Below are positions 20,240-28,295 of a stretch of 64,000 bases of DNA, piece by piece. Position 1 is the first letter of the stretch. Each line of letters starts with the position of its first letter. The stretch comes from Simplicispira psychrophila DSM 11588 (GTDB taxonomy: Bacteria; Pseudomonadota; Gammaproteobacteria; Burkholderiales; Burkholderiaceae_C): the NCBI RefSeq assembly GCF_000688255.1, contig NZ_JHYS01000010.1, positions 51,978 through 115,977 on the forward strand, in the 5' to 3' direction. The position numbers were made by a program, and so were the translations under genes. The notes beneath the pieces were generated by a model. The model was given only the letters and a program-made list of their open reading frames with translations, was not told the DNA's origin and did no database searches.

Positions 20240-20266
20240 GCACGCCCCCACGCTTTCAAGGCGTGC
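20240..20266 (+). terminator. Hairpin downstream of the VAO-type oxidase
   Basis: GCACGCC (20240-20246) and GGCGTGC (20260-20266) form a perfect 7-bp stem 12 bp after the stop. There is no clear U tract, so termination is plausible but unproven. Nothing else stands out in 20267-20473. Confidence 0.3.
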
Positions 20267-20473
20267 AGGACACGCGGGCCAAACTCCACGGCAGTCACCC
20301 ATCTTTTTCGCTCACAGGATCTGTCGGGATTGACTGACAGCTTGCCTACCGACCGCCGCAGAGACTTAGGATTTATGCGGTACCGAGATTAGCAAGGGCT
20401 AGCGACTACAGCGGAGCTGGGCCTATACCCCAAGGCGTTCAACACCCCCTTAAAGCACTCTAAGAAAGCACAT

Positions 20474-21475
20474 ATGTCTAATAACAACCCGCGTAACCAA
20501 GACCCCATCACCGGCACAGAGGGTGCCCATCCGGTCGGCACTGGGGTAGGCGCAGCTGGCGGTGCTGTCGCTGGCGCAGCCATCGGCACGGCAGTCGCTG
20601 GGCCTGTGGGCACAGTGGTCGGCGCTGTCATTGGGGGCGTGGCTGGGGGTTTGACTGGCAAGGAGGTAGCCGAAAACTTCAACCCGACCGCGGGTGGCGA
20701 GCCGTCCGAGCACAAGGTGGCCACCGGTGTGGGCGCTGCTGGAGGGGCGCTGACAGGGGGTATCTTGGGCTCTGCAGGCGGTCCCGTGGGCACTCTGGTC
20801 GGTGCCGCCATTGGCGCAATGACCGGTGGCATGGCCGGCAAAGGCGCGGGCGAAGTGGTGAATCCAAGAGCGGATGACCCATTGAACGAGCACAATCTGG
20901 CGGCCGGCACGGGTGCAAGCGCTGGGGCGATGACGGGTGCCGTGTTGGGTGCTGCCGTAGGCCCGGTGGGTGCGGTGGTCGGCGCGGCGATTGGAGGCGT
21001 AGTGGGTGCCAAAGCCGGCGAAGGCGTTGCAGCAGTCGTTATTCCTGAGACAGAGGGCGAACTGCATGCGTACAACGTGGCTGCCGGCACGGGCGCGGGC
21101 GCCGGTGCACTGACGGGCGCCGCAGTAGGCGTGGTCGGTGGCCCGGTCGGTATGGCAGCGGGTGCGGTAGTGGGGGGCTTGGTGGGTGCCGCCGCTGCGC
21201 CCGGTGGCGCTGTAACCATGAATCCAGTGGCGGAGGAATCCTACTGGCGCGGCGCCTACCGCACCCGCCCGGGCTATGTGGCCGGCTATGGCTATGAAGA
21301 ATACTCGGAAGCTTATCGCTTAGGCTGGGAAGGACAGGGTCGGTATCCTGGACGTCGCTTTGACGACGTCGAAAAGGAATTGCGGGCAGAGTGGGAGCGT
21401 TCCAACGCCACATCGCGCTTGACCTGGGAGCAGGCACGCTACTCAGTACGTGACGCTTGGCATCGTGTCGATTGA
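20474..21475 (+). CDS. Four-repeat glycine-zipper protein
   Basis: The 333-residue protein consists of four tandem units of about 55-60 residues, each a glycine-zipper hairpin (for example GTGVGAAGGAVAGAAIGTA then GPVGTVVGAVIGGVAGGLTG) followed by a polar linker with NP and often EH(K/N). The repeats end near residue 255. The last 75 residues are soluble and charged (GYGYEEYSEAYRLGWEGQ; WEQARYSVRDAWHRVD). There is no classical signal peptide. Related single-repeat proteins in Burkholderiales look like stress-associated membrane proteins; a membrane-inserting role is inferred. AAGAAAG precedes ATG 20474, and a terminator follows. Confidence 0.7.
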   Translation: MSNNNPRNQDPITGTEGAHPVGTGVGAAGGAVAGAAIGTAVAGPVGTVVGAVIGGVAGGLTGKEVAENFNPTAGGEPSEHKVATGVGAAGGALTGGILGSAGGPVGTLVGAAIGAMTGGMAGKGAGEVVNPRADDPLNEHNLAAGTGASAGAMTGAVLGAAVGPVGAVVGAAIGGVVGAKAGEGVAAVVIPETEGELHAYNVAAGTGAGAGALTGAAVGVVGGPVGMAAGAVVGGLVGAAAAPGGAVTMNPVAEESYWRGAYRTRPGYVAGYGYEEYSEAYRLGWEGQGRYPGRRFDDVEKELRAEWERSNATSRLTWEQARYSVRDAWHRVD

Positions 21476-21527
21476 GAGACCTGACGCAGTTGTCGCTTGG
21501 TGCGGCGTCTGCAGCTGTCCTGCCCAA

Positions 21528-21553
21528 GGCGCTCTCAAGCGCCCTTTATTTTT
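21528..21553 (+). terminator. Rho-independent terminator after the glycine-zipper gene
   Basis: GGCGCT (21528-21533), a CTCA loop and AGCGCC (21538-21543) are followed by a T-rich tail (CTTTATTTTT), 52 bp past the stop. Confidence 0.7.
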
Positions 21554-21588
21554 GCCACTTCAGCGGTGAGCGGCTGTGAGAGGGGGCA

Positions 21589-22212
21589 CTACACGCCGGC
21601 GACCTGTTGCAAGGCTTCGGGGCGCAGCACCTGCAGCACATTGCCTGAGCCCGAAACAAGTCCGTTCTCGCGCAGATTGCGCAACACGCGCGAAAACGTC
21701 TCGGGAGCAATACCCAGTTGCGCCGCGATCAGGCGCTTGCGCTGGTGCAAGGTGACACGGGCAACGCCGTCTTCGGTGCGCTCCAGGTGGGCCACCAGCC
21801 ACTGGGCACAGCGCGCCTCGGCGTCTTGCGCCAGCCGACTCACGGCCAGCTCGGTTTGCTGACGATAGCCCGTCGCCATATCACGCAACAAAATTTGTGT
21901 GGATGTCGGCAGCGCCTGGACTTCGCGCAGGAACGCCTCCAACGGCTTGCGGCGCAGTTGCACTGCGGTCTCGGCAACCATATCCACGGCGCTGGGCAGA
22001 TTGAGCAGTGCCGAGGCCGTGTCCAGCCAGAAAGGCCCTTCCACCACCCCCAGCTGGTGGCGCATCTGACCGTCTTCGCGCACCCCTAAAACGACCCGTC
22101 CGCTGTCAATATGCAGCACCGAGGTCAGGCGTTGCTGGCGCTGCTGCAGCACGTCGCCAGCGGCAGCCAATTCGCACTCGGCATGGGGGTCAAAAGTCAG
22201 GTTTGGCAACAT
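21589..22212 (-). CDS. Crp/Fnr-family transcriptional regulator
   Basis: A cNMP-binding-like beta barrel comes first (HIDSGRVVLGVREDGQ), then a long dimer helix and a winged helix-turn-helix (RKRLIAAQLGIAPETFSRVLRNLRENGLVS). The N-terminal Fe-S cysteine cluster of FNR is absent. The frame is open to 22329; ATG 22212 (MLPNLTFDPH) gives a 207-residue protein of usual shape, but its Shine-Dalgarno is weak. It is divergent from the porin at 22437, and a 14-bp palindrome lies between them, which suggests porin control or autoregulation. The effector is unknown. Confidence 0.8.
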   Translation of the reverse strand: MLPNLTFDPHAECELAAAGDVLQQRQQRLTSVLHIDSGRVVLGVREDGQMRHQLGVVEGPFWLDTASALLNLPSAVDMVAETAVQLRRKPLEAFLREVQALPTSTQILLRDMATGYRQQTELAVSRLAQDAEARCAQWLVAHLERTEDGVARVTLHQRKRLIAAQLGIAPETFSRVLRNLRENGLVSGSGNVLQVLRPEALQQVAGV

Positions 22213-22331
22213 CCGGTCACTGTGCAGGGCAGGTACCCTTGGCGCCTTGCGCAGGATCAAAACACAGTGGTGCAAACGCACAACAAAACGCAACTTTAAT
22301 GGATGTCCCTTGGATATATAAGGGCACATAG

Positions 22332-22345
22332 GTCACAAAAGTGAC
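22332..22345. promoter_or_regulatory. Candidate Crp/Fnr-type operator between regulator and porin
   Basis: GTCAC-AAAA-GTGAC is a perfect inverted repeat with the 5-4-5 geometry of Crp/Fnr-family sites. It lies in the divergent region, about 120 bp before the regulator start and 92 bp before the porin ATG. The half-site differs from FNR (TTGAT) and CRP (TGTGA). Confidence 0.4.
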
Positions 22346-22436
22346 TAAAACTTACTTACCATGCCGCCTGCCCCAGCCACACCGGCCGGGCTGCACCCTG
22401 CCGCAAAAGCGGCGTCCCACCCCACTGGAGTACCCG

Positions 22437-23465
22437 ATGAAACACCCCCTGATCGCCCTGAGCGCAGCCTTGCTGTGCGCGGGCGCCGCCCACGCCCAAA
22501 GCTCGGTGCAAGTCACCGGCCTGGTTGACCTGTATGCCGGCTCGATGCGCTACGCCGGCGACCCCGGCCAGACCAGCGTGGTCGGCAGCGGCGGCATGAC
22601 CACCTCGTGGTTCGGCTTCAAAGGCACGGAAGACCTCGGCGGCGGCCTCAAGGCCCACTTCAATCTGACCTCGTTCCTGCGCACCGACACCGGCCAGGCG
22701 GGCCGCTTTGAGGGCGACAGCTTCTTTTCACGCGATGCCAACGTCGGGTTGTCGGGCGGTTTCGGCAAGCTGTCACTCGGACGTGATCTGGCACCGAACT
22801 TTCTGCCGTCGGTAGTGGCTAACCCGTTTGGCGACTCGTTCACCTTCTCACCGCTGGTGCTGCACATGAACGTGCCGCTGGGCGATCCCTACGCTTCCAT
22901 CTGGGGCGGCACCACACCTTCCGATACCGGCTGGTCGAACGAGGTGATCTACAGTACGCCCAACATCGGCGGCCTGAGCGCCAATGTGCACTACCAGTTT
23001 GGTGAAGTGGCCGGGCGCAGCGGCAAGAAAAATGTCGGCGTGAATGCGCTGTATTTCAACGGCCCCGTGACGCTGACCGGTTTTTATGAACGCGACCAGA
23101 TCAGCAACCCCTCGCCCAACGCCTTGCTCGGCCGCACCCAGAAGGACTGGATGCTGGGCGGCGCCTATGACTTCAGTGTCGCCAAGGCCTTTGTGAGCTA
23201 TGGCCAGTCGTCTGCCGACGGCGTGGACACCAAAGCCAAGACGGCGCAGGTAGGCGCTTCGGTGCCGCTGGGCGCGGGCAAGGTGCTGGCCTCCTACGCG
23301 CAGACCAAGCTGTCGAACATCGACATTGCGCGCAAGACCTTGACCGTGGGCTATGACTATCAGTTGTCCCAGCGCACCGATCTCTACACCCTGCTGATGA
23401 GCGACCGCATCACCGCGCAGCACTCCGGCAACAGCATCGCCGCCGGTATCCGTCACCGCTTCTGA
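22437..23465 (+). CDS. Gram-negative general porin (Omp32/OmpC-like)
   Basis: The 342-residue mature-type porin forms an outer-membrane beta barrel. A signal peptide is clear (MKHPLIALSAALLCAGAAHA, then QSSVQVTGLVDLYAG). Typical betaproteobacterial porin elements follow: GSGGMTTSWFGFKGTEDLGGGLKA, RDANVGLSGGFGKLSLGRDL, and a C-terminal IAAGIRHRF ending in Phe for BAM recognition. ATG 22437 is chosen over the open frame from 22341 because it starts the signal peptide and has GGAG upstream. The divergent Crp/Fnr gene may control it. Confidence 0.92.
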   Translation: MKHPLIALSAALLCAGAAHAQSSVQVTGLVDLYAGSMRYAGDPGQTSVVGSGGMTTSWFGFKGTEDLGGGLKAHFNLTSFLRTDTGQAGRFEGDSFFSRDANVGLSGGFGKLSLGRDLAPNFLPSVVANPFGDSFTFSPLVLHMNVPLGDPYASIWGGTTPSDTGWSNEVIYSTPNIGGLSANVHYQFGEVAGRSGKKNVGVNALYFNGPVTLTGFYERDQISNPSPNALLGRTQKDWMLGGAYDFSVAKAFVSYGQSSADGVDTKAKTAQVGASVPLGAGKVLASYAQTKLSNIDIARKTLTVGYDYQLSQRTDLYTLLMSDRITAQHSGNSIAAGIRHRF

Positions 23466-23470
23466 TGTCC

Positions 23471-23502
23471 TAGCTCCAAGCACCGCAAGGTGCTTGGAGC
23501 TA
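23471..23502 (+). terminator. Hairpin after the porin gene
   Basis: Perfect 14-bp arms (23471-23484 and 23489-23502) flank a GCAA tetraloop 5 bp after the porin stop. It is followed by an A tract rather than a T tract, so it probably works together with the next, larger structure or as an mRNA 3' stabiliser. Confidence 0.55.
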
Positions 23503-23510
23503 GCAAAAAA

Positions 23511-23595
23511 AGAGCGCCTTGCGCTTGCTCTGCCTATGTTTCAAGGTTAAAAGCACCTGAAACACAGCAGTGACAAGCGCAAGGCGCTCTTCTTT
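23511..23595. terminator. Large bidirectional terminator between porin and efflux operon
   Basis: Perfect 17-bp arms (23511-23527 and 23574-23590) enclose an inner imperfect hairpin (TGTTTCA/TGAAACA). The structure is preceded by an A tract (23505-23510) and followed by TCTTTTT, so it can terminate transcription from both sides. The stem is unusually long. Confidence 0.75.
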
Positions 23596-23632
23596 TTGAT
23601 GATGACAATCGCAGGCGGCCTGCAGGTTCGGC

Positions 23633-25099
23633 TTACAGCGGCGCAGCAGGCACCGGTGCCGCCTGCGCCTTGTCCGCTTCAGCCGTCCAACCGCCACCGA
23701 GCGCCTTGTACAGCGCCACCTGGTTTTGCTGCTGCAACAACGCGGTCTGGGTCAGCGCCTGCTGGGCGGCGAACAGCGAGCGCTGGGCGTCGAGTACGTC
23801 CAGGTAGTTGGAGACGCCGTTGCGGTAGCGCAGATCGGCCAAGCGAAAGCTGGTGGCATTGGCCTGGGTTTGGGCGCGCTGCGCTGCCAGCTGCTCGACC
23901 AGGGTGGCGCGGCCAGCCAGGGCATCGGCCACTTCGCGGAAGGCGCCCTGGATGGTTTTTTCGTACTGCGCAACCGCAATGTCGCGCTCAGCTTGGGCGA
24001 CGGCCAGACCGGCGCGGTTGCGCCCAGCATCAAACAGCGGCTGCACCAGTTGCGCTGCCCAGCTCCAGGCACCGACCGCATCACCGCCGCTGAACAGCCC
24101 GGTCAGCTGGGTACTGGCGCGGCCAATGGAGCCGGTCAGGCTGATACGCGGAAAGAACGCGGCGCGCGCGGCGCCAATATTGGCATTGGCAGCCAACAGT
24201 TGCTGTTCGGCCTGGCGGATGTCGGGACGACGCTCCAGCAGATCGCTGGGCAAGCCGGCCGGCACATCGGCCAACAGCGGCTCGCCACTCAGCCGCTCCG
24301 GGCCGGCGGGCAGGTCGGTCGGCATCGGCTGGCCGATCAGCAGCGTCAGCGCGTTCTCATCGAGCGCGCGTTGGCGCTGGGCTTGGGCCAGCGTGGCACG
24401 GGCAGCCTCCTGCAACGCCAGCGACTGGGCGTAGTCCAGCTCGGACGCCACGCCGTTATCGAAGCGCAACTTCGTCAGCTTGAGCGATTCGGCGCGCGTG
24501 CCCAGGGTGTCGCGCGTCAGTGCCAGCAACTCGTTGTCGGCCAGCCAGCTCAGATAGCTTTGCGCAACCGCCGCCACCAGACTGATCTGCACCGTCTTGC
24601 GCGCCTCGGCCGTGGCCAGGTAGCGCGCCTGGGCGGCTTCGCTCAGGGCGCGCACCCGGCCAAAGAAATCCAGTTCAAAGGCGTTTAACGACAAGCCGCC
24701 GAGCGCCACGCTGGACACGCCGTCACCGCCGCTGGCACCGGGTTTCTGGCGCGATTGCGACAGGCCTAGGCCGACGCTGGGCAGTTGGTCGGCACGCTGG
24801 ATGCGGTACTGCGCACGCACCTGCTCAATGTTTAGCACGGCAATGCGCAGATCGCGGTTGTTTTGCAGCGCCAAAGCGATCAGTTGCTGCAGCCGCGCGT
24901 CTTGGAAGAAGTCGCGCCAGGCGATGTCGGCTGCCGCTTGGCTCGCCGCGGCACCCGCCGCCTGGCCCGGCCATTGCGTCGCCACCGGCGCCTCCGGGCG
25001 CTCGTAGGTCGGGATCATCGAACAGCCTGCCAGCAGCGCCGCTGCGCTCACGGTAGTCAGCGCCAGCAACGAGAAAAGTGGATTTTTACAGTTACGCAT
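23633..25099 (-). CDS. RND efflux outer-membrane factor lipoprotein (OprM/TtgC type)
   Basis: The 488-residue protein is the TolC-like channel of a tripartite multidrug pump. A lipoprotein signal ends LLALTTVSAAALLAGC; two outer-membrane-factor repeats follow (YLSWLADNELLALTRDTL; LLERRPDIRQAEQQLLAANANIGAARAAFFPRISL). ATG 25099 is chosen because it starts the lipobox-bearing signal and overlaps the pump stop by 8 nt. The C-terminus ends Ala/Pro-rich. It is the last gene of the adaptor-pump-channel operon. Confidence 0.93.
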   Translation of the reverse strand: MRNCKNPLFSLLALTTVSAAALLAGCSMIPTYERPEAPVATQWPGQAAGAAASQAAADIAWRDFFQDARLQQLIALALQNNRDLRIAVLNIEQVRAQYRIQRADQLPSVGLGLSQSRQKPGASGGDGVSSVALGGLSLNAFELDFFGRVRALSEAAQARYLATAEARKTVQISLVAAVAQSYLSWLADNELLALTRDTLGTRAESLKLTKLRFDNGVASELDYAQSLALQEAARATLAQAQRQRALDENALTLLIGQPMPTDLPAGPERLSGEPLLADVPAGLPSDLLERRPDIRQAEQQLLAANANIGAARAAFFPRISLTGSIGRASTQLTGLFSGGDAVGAWSWAAQLVQPLFDAGRNRAGLAVAQAERDIAVAQYEKTIQGAFREVADALAGRATLVEQLAAQRAQTQANATSFRLADLRYRNGVSNYLDVLDAQRSLFAAQQALTQTALLQQQNQVALYKALGGGWTAEADKAQAAPVPAAPL

Positions 25100-28000
25100 G
25101 GGGCTTGCCTTCATTTCCTGCTGCATTCGCTACCTGGGCCTGGACACCTGCCGCTTCGGCATGGGCGGCGTACATTTTTTGCTGGCGTGCGCTGCCCTTG
25201 AAAAGGCTGCGCACCACCACAAAGAACACTGGCACGAAGAACACCGCCAGCACGGTGCCGGTGATCATGCCGCCGATCACGCCGGTGCCAATGGCGCGCT
25301 GGCTGGCCGAGCTGGCGCCCGAGGCCAGCACCAGCGGCATCACGCCCAGCATGAAGGCCAGCGAGGTCATCAAGATCGGCCGAAAGCGCAGGTGGGCGGC
25401 TTCCAGTGCCGCCTCGACCACGCTGCGGCCCTGCGCCTGCAGGTCTTTGGCGAACTCGATGATCAGAATCGCGTTTTTCGCCGACAGGCCAATGATGGTG
25501 ATTAGGCCGACCTGAAAGTAGACATCGTTGGCGTAGCTGCGCAACAAGGTCGCCAGCAGCACGCCGATCACGCCCAGGGGCACCACCAGAATCACCGACA
25601 ACGGAATCGACCAGCTCTCGTACAGCGCCGCCAGGCACAGGAATACCGCCAGGATGGCAAAGCCGTACAACATGATGGCTTGCGAGCCGGCGAGCTTTTC
25701 TTCACGCGATTGGCCCGTCCACTCGTAACCAAAGCCCGGCGGCAGTTGCGCAGCGAGTTTTTCCATCTCGTCCATCGCTGCGCCGGTACTGTAGCCGGGC
25801 GCGGCGCCGCCGCTGATGCGCGAGGCCGGGTAGCCGTTGTAGCGCACGGTCTGCATGGCGCCCTTGACCCAGTGCGTGCTGGCAAAAGCCGACATCGGCA
25901 CCGGCTGGCCCTTGGCGTTGCTGGCGTACAGCTGCATCAAGTCTTCAGGTTGCATCCGCGCCGGCGCATCGGCCTGCACCACAACGCGCTGCAGGCGCCC
26001 CTGGTTCGGGAAGTCGTTGACGTAGCGCGAGCCGAGTGCCGTGGACAGCGTGTTGTTGATGCTGGAAAAATCCACCCCCAGCGCATTCGCCTTGTCACGG
26101 TCGATGTCGATCTGCAACTGCGGTGCGTCTTCCAGGCCATCGGGGCGCACCTGCGCCAGGATCGGGCTTTTGGCCGCCATGCCCAGCAGCTGGTTGCGCG
26201 CGGCCAGCAGCGCCTCGGAGCCGGCACCGGCACGGTCCTGCAGGCGGAAGGTGAAGCCGCTGGCATTGCCCAGCTCAGGAATCGGCGGCGGGCTGAGCGG
26301 GTAGATAAAGGCGTCACGGATACCCGAGAGCGCGCCAAAAGCCCGTCCGGCCAGCGACGCTGCATCCTGTCCCGGCCCCTTGCGCTCAGACCAGTCCTTG
26401 AGCGTGACGAACGCCAGCGCAGCGTTTTGCCCCTGGCCCGAGAAGCTGAAGCCCAGCACGCCGACCATGCTTTTGACTTCCGGCTGCTTGAGCATGAAAC
26501 CTTCCACCTGCTCCATCACCTTGGTGGTGCGTTCCAGCGTGGCGCCGGGTGGCAGTTGCACGTTGACCAGCAGCGTGCCCTGATCTTCGGCTGGCAGGAA
26601 CGAGGTCGGCAGGCGCGTATAGACCAGCGCCACCACACCAATAAGGGCGACGTAGATGACCATGTAGCGGGCGGCGCGGCGCAGGATGCGCGCCACCAGG
26701 CTTTCATAGCCTTTGGCGGTGCGCGTAAAACCCCGGTTGAACCAGCCAAAAAAACCTTTTTTCTCGTGGTGGTGGCCAGCCTCGACCGGTTTGAGCAGCG
26801 TGGCGCACAGCGCCGGCGTGAGCGACAGCGCCAGAAAGGCCGAGAACGCAATCGAGGCCACCATCACCGCCGAGAACTGGCGGTAGATATTGCCCACCGA
26901 ACCGGAGAAGAACGCCAGCGGCACAAACACCGAGATCAGCACCAGCGTCACGCCGATGATGGCGCCGGAGATCTGGCCCATCGCCTTGCGCGTGGCTTCG
27001 AGCGGCGGCAACCCCTCTTCGCTCATGATGCGCTCGACGTTTTCGACTACCACGATGGCGTCATCGACCACGATGCCGATCACCAGCACCATGCCAAACA
27101 TGGTCAGCACGTTGATGGAAAAACCCAGTGCCAGCAGCGTGGCAAAGGTGCCCAGCAACGCAATCGGCACCACCAGCGTCGGAATGATGGTGTAGCGGAT
27201 GTTCTGCAGGAACAGGAACATCACCAGAAACACCAGCACCACTGCCTCGACCAGCGTCATCGCCACCTGCTTGATGGAGATGCTGACGAAGCCCGAACTA
27301 TCGTACGGAATCGAGTAGGTCACGCCCTGGGGGAAGTAGCGCTGCAGATCGTCCATTTTGTCGCGCACCGCCTTGGCGGCGGCCAGCGCGTTGCCGCTGG
27401 GCGTCAACTGCACACCCACGCCGACGGCATCCTTGCCGTTCAGGCGCGCCGCAGTGGCATAGGCCTGGCCACCCAGTTGGATACGCGCCACGTCTTTCAG
27501 GCGCACGGTCGAACCGTCGGTGTTGGCACGCAGCACGATGTTGCCAAACTCTTCGACGCTGGACAGCTGGCCATTGACCACCACCGTGGCCGAGATACCT
27601 TGGCCAGCGACGTTGGGCAGGTCACCAATGGCGCCCGAGGCGACCTGGGCGTTTTGCGCCTGGATGGCACTGGTGACATCGGCGGACGACAGCGACAAGC
27701 CGGCCAGCTTGGCCGGGTCGATCCAGATGCGCATGGCGCGCTCGGTGCCAAACAGCTGTGCCTGGCCAATGCCGGGCAGACGCTGCAGCTCGGGCACAAC
27801 ATTGCGTGCGGCATAGTCGCCCAGGGCCACCGGGTCAATGCTCGGGTCGCTGGACGAGAGAATGGCAAACAGCAGGAAGTTGGAGTTGGACTTGTCCACG
27901 CGCACGCCTTGCTGCTTCACCGCATCGGGCAGGCGCGGCGTGGCGCGCGAGAGGCGGTTTTGCACATCCACTTGGGCCAGTTCGGGGTTGGTGCCGGGAG

Positions 28001-28283
28001 CAAAACTCAGGGTGATGCTGCCGGTGCCGTTGGCCTGGGCCGTGGCTTCCATGTAGATCAGACCGGGGGAGCCATTCATCTCGCGCTCAATGACGGCGAG
28101 CACGCTGTCTTCCAGCGTTTTGGCCGAAGCGCCGGGGTAAGCGGCCGAGACCACGATGGACGGCGGCGCGACCGGCGGGTACTGGGCAATCGGCAGCTTG
28201 GTGATGGCCAGCGAGCCGAGCACGATGATGAACAGCGCAATCACCCACGCAAAGATGGGCCGGTCAATGAAAAATTTTGCCAT
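25092..28283 (-). CDS. RND multidrug efflux permease (AcrB/MexB/TtgB type)
   Basis: The 1063-residue inner-membrane proton/drug antiporter begins with the family hallmark MAKFFIDRPIFAWVIALFII. The transmembrane proton relay Asp pair is in GIVVDDAIVVVENVERIM. Other signatures are ELAQVDVQNRLSRATPRLP, the porter-domain region, and LITIIGLSAKNAILIIEFAK in the C-terminal half. Length and composition match HAE1 pumps for hydrophobic drugs. It starts 12 nt after the adaptor gene and overlaps the channel gene by 8 nt. Confidence 0.96.
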   Translation of the reverse strand: MAKFFIDRPIFAWVIALFIIVLGSLAITKLPIAQYPPVAPPSIVVSAAYPGASAKTLEDSVLAVIEREMNGSPGLIYMEATAQANGTGSITLSFAPGTNPELAQVDVQNRLSRATPRLPDAVKQQGVRVDKSNSNFLLFAILSSSDPSIDPVALGDYAARNVVPELQRLPGIGQAQLFGTERAMRIWIDPAKLAGLSLSSADVTSAIQAQNAQVASGAIGDLPNVAGQGISATVVVNGQLSSVEEFGNIVLRANTDGSTVRLKDVARIQLGGQAYATAARLNGKDAVGVGVQLTPSGNALAAAKAVRDKMDDLQRYFPQGVTYSIPYDSSGFVSISIKQVAMTLVEAVVLVFLVMFLFLQNIRYTIIPTLVVPIALLGTFATLLALGFSINVLTMFGMVLVIGIVVDDAIVVVENVERIMSEEGLPPLEATRKAMGQISGAIIGVTLVLISVFVPLAFFSGSVGNIYRQFSAVMVASIAFSAFLALSLTPALCATLLKPVEAGHHHEKKGFFGWFNRGFTRTAKGYESLVARILRRAARYMVIYVALIGVVALVYTRLPTSFLPAEDQGTLLVNVQLPPGATLERTTKVMEQVEGFMLKQPEVKSMVGVLGFSFSGQGQNAALAFVTLKDWSERKGPGQDAASLAGRAFGALSGIRDAFIYPLSPPPIPELGNASGFTFRLQDRAGAGSEALLAARNQLLGMAAKSPILAQVRPDGLEDAPQLQIDIDRDKANALGVDFSSINNTLSTALGSRYVNDFPNQGRLQRVVVQADAPARMQPEDLMQLYASNAKGQPVPMSAFASTHWVKGAMQTVRYNGYPASRISGGAAPGYSTGAAMDEMEKLAAQLPPGFGYEWTGQSREEKLAGSQAIMLYGFAILAVFLCLAALYESWSIPLSVILVVPLGVIGVLLATLLRSYANDVYFQVGLITIIGLSAKNAILIIEFAKDLQAQGRSVVEAALEAAHLRFRPILMTSLAFMLGVMPLVLASGASSASQRAIGTGVIGGMITGTVLAVFFVPVFFVVVRSLFKGSARQQKMYAAHAEAAGVQAQVANAAGNEGKPHA

Positions 28284-28295
28284 GCTGAAGGCTCC

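Noticed and set aside
20389..21219. 276-codon minus-strand ORF rich in Pro/Ala/Thr opposite the glycine-zipper gene
   Set aside because: It mirrors the Gly/Ala repeats of the plus-strand gene and has no independent start or domain.
20474..21230. CRISPR-like array in the repeated segment at 20500-21200
   Set aside because: The periodicity is codon-level repetition of a Gly-rich protein, with diverged units and no short identical repeats or spacers. No CRISPR array is seen anywhere in the window.
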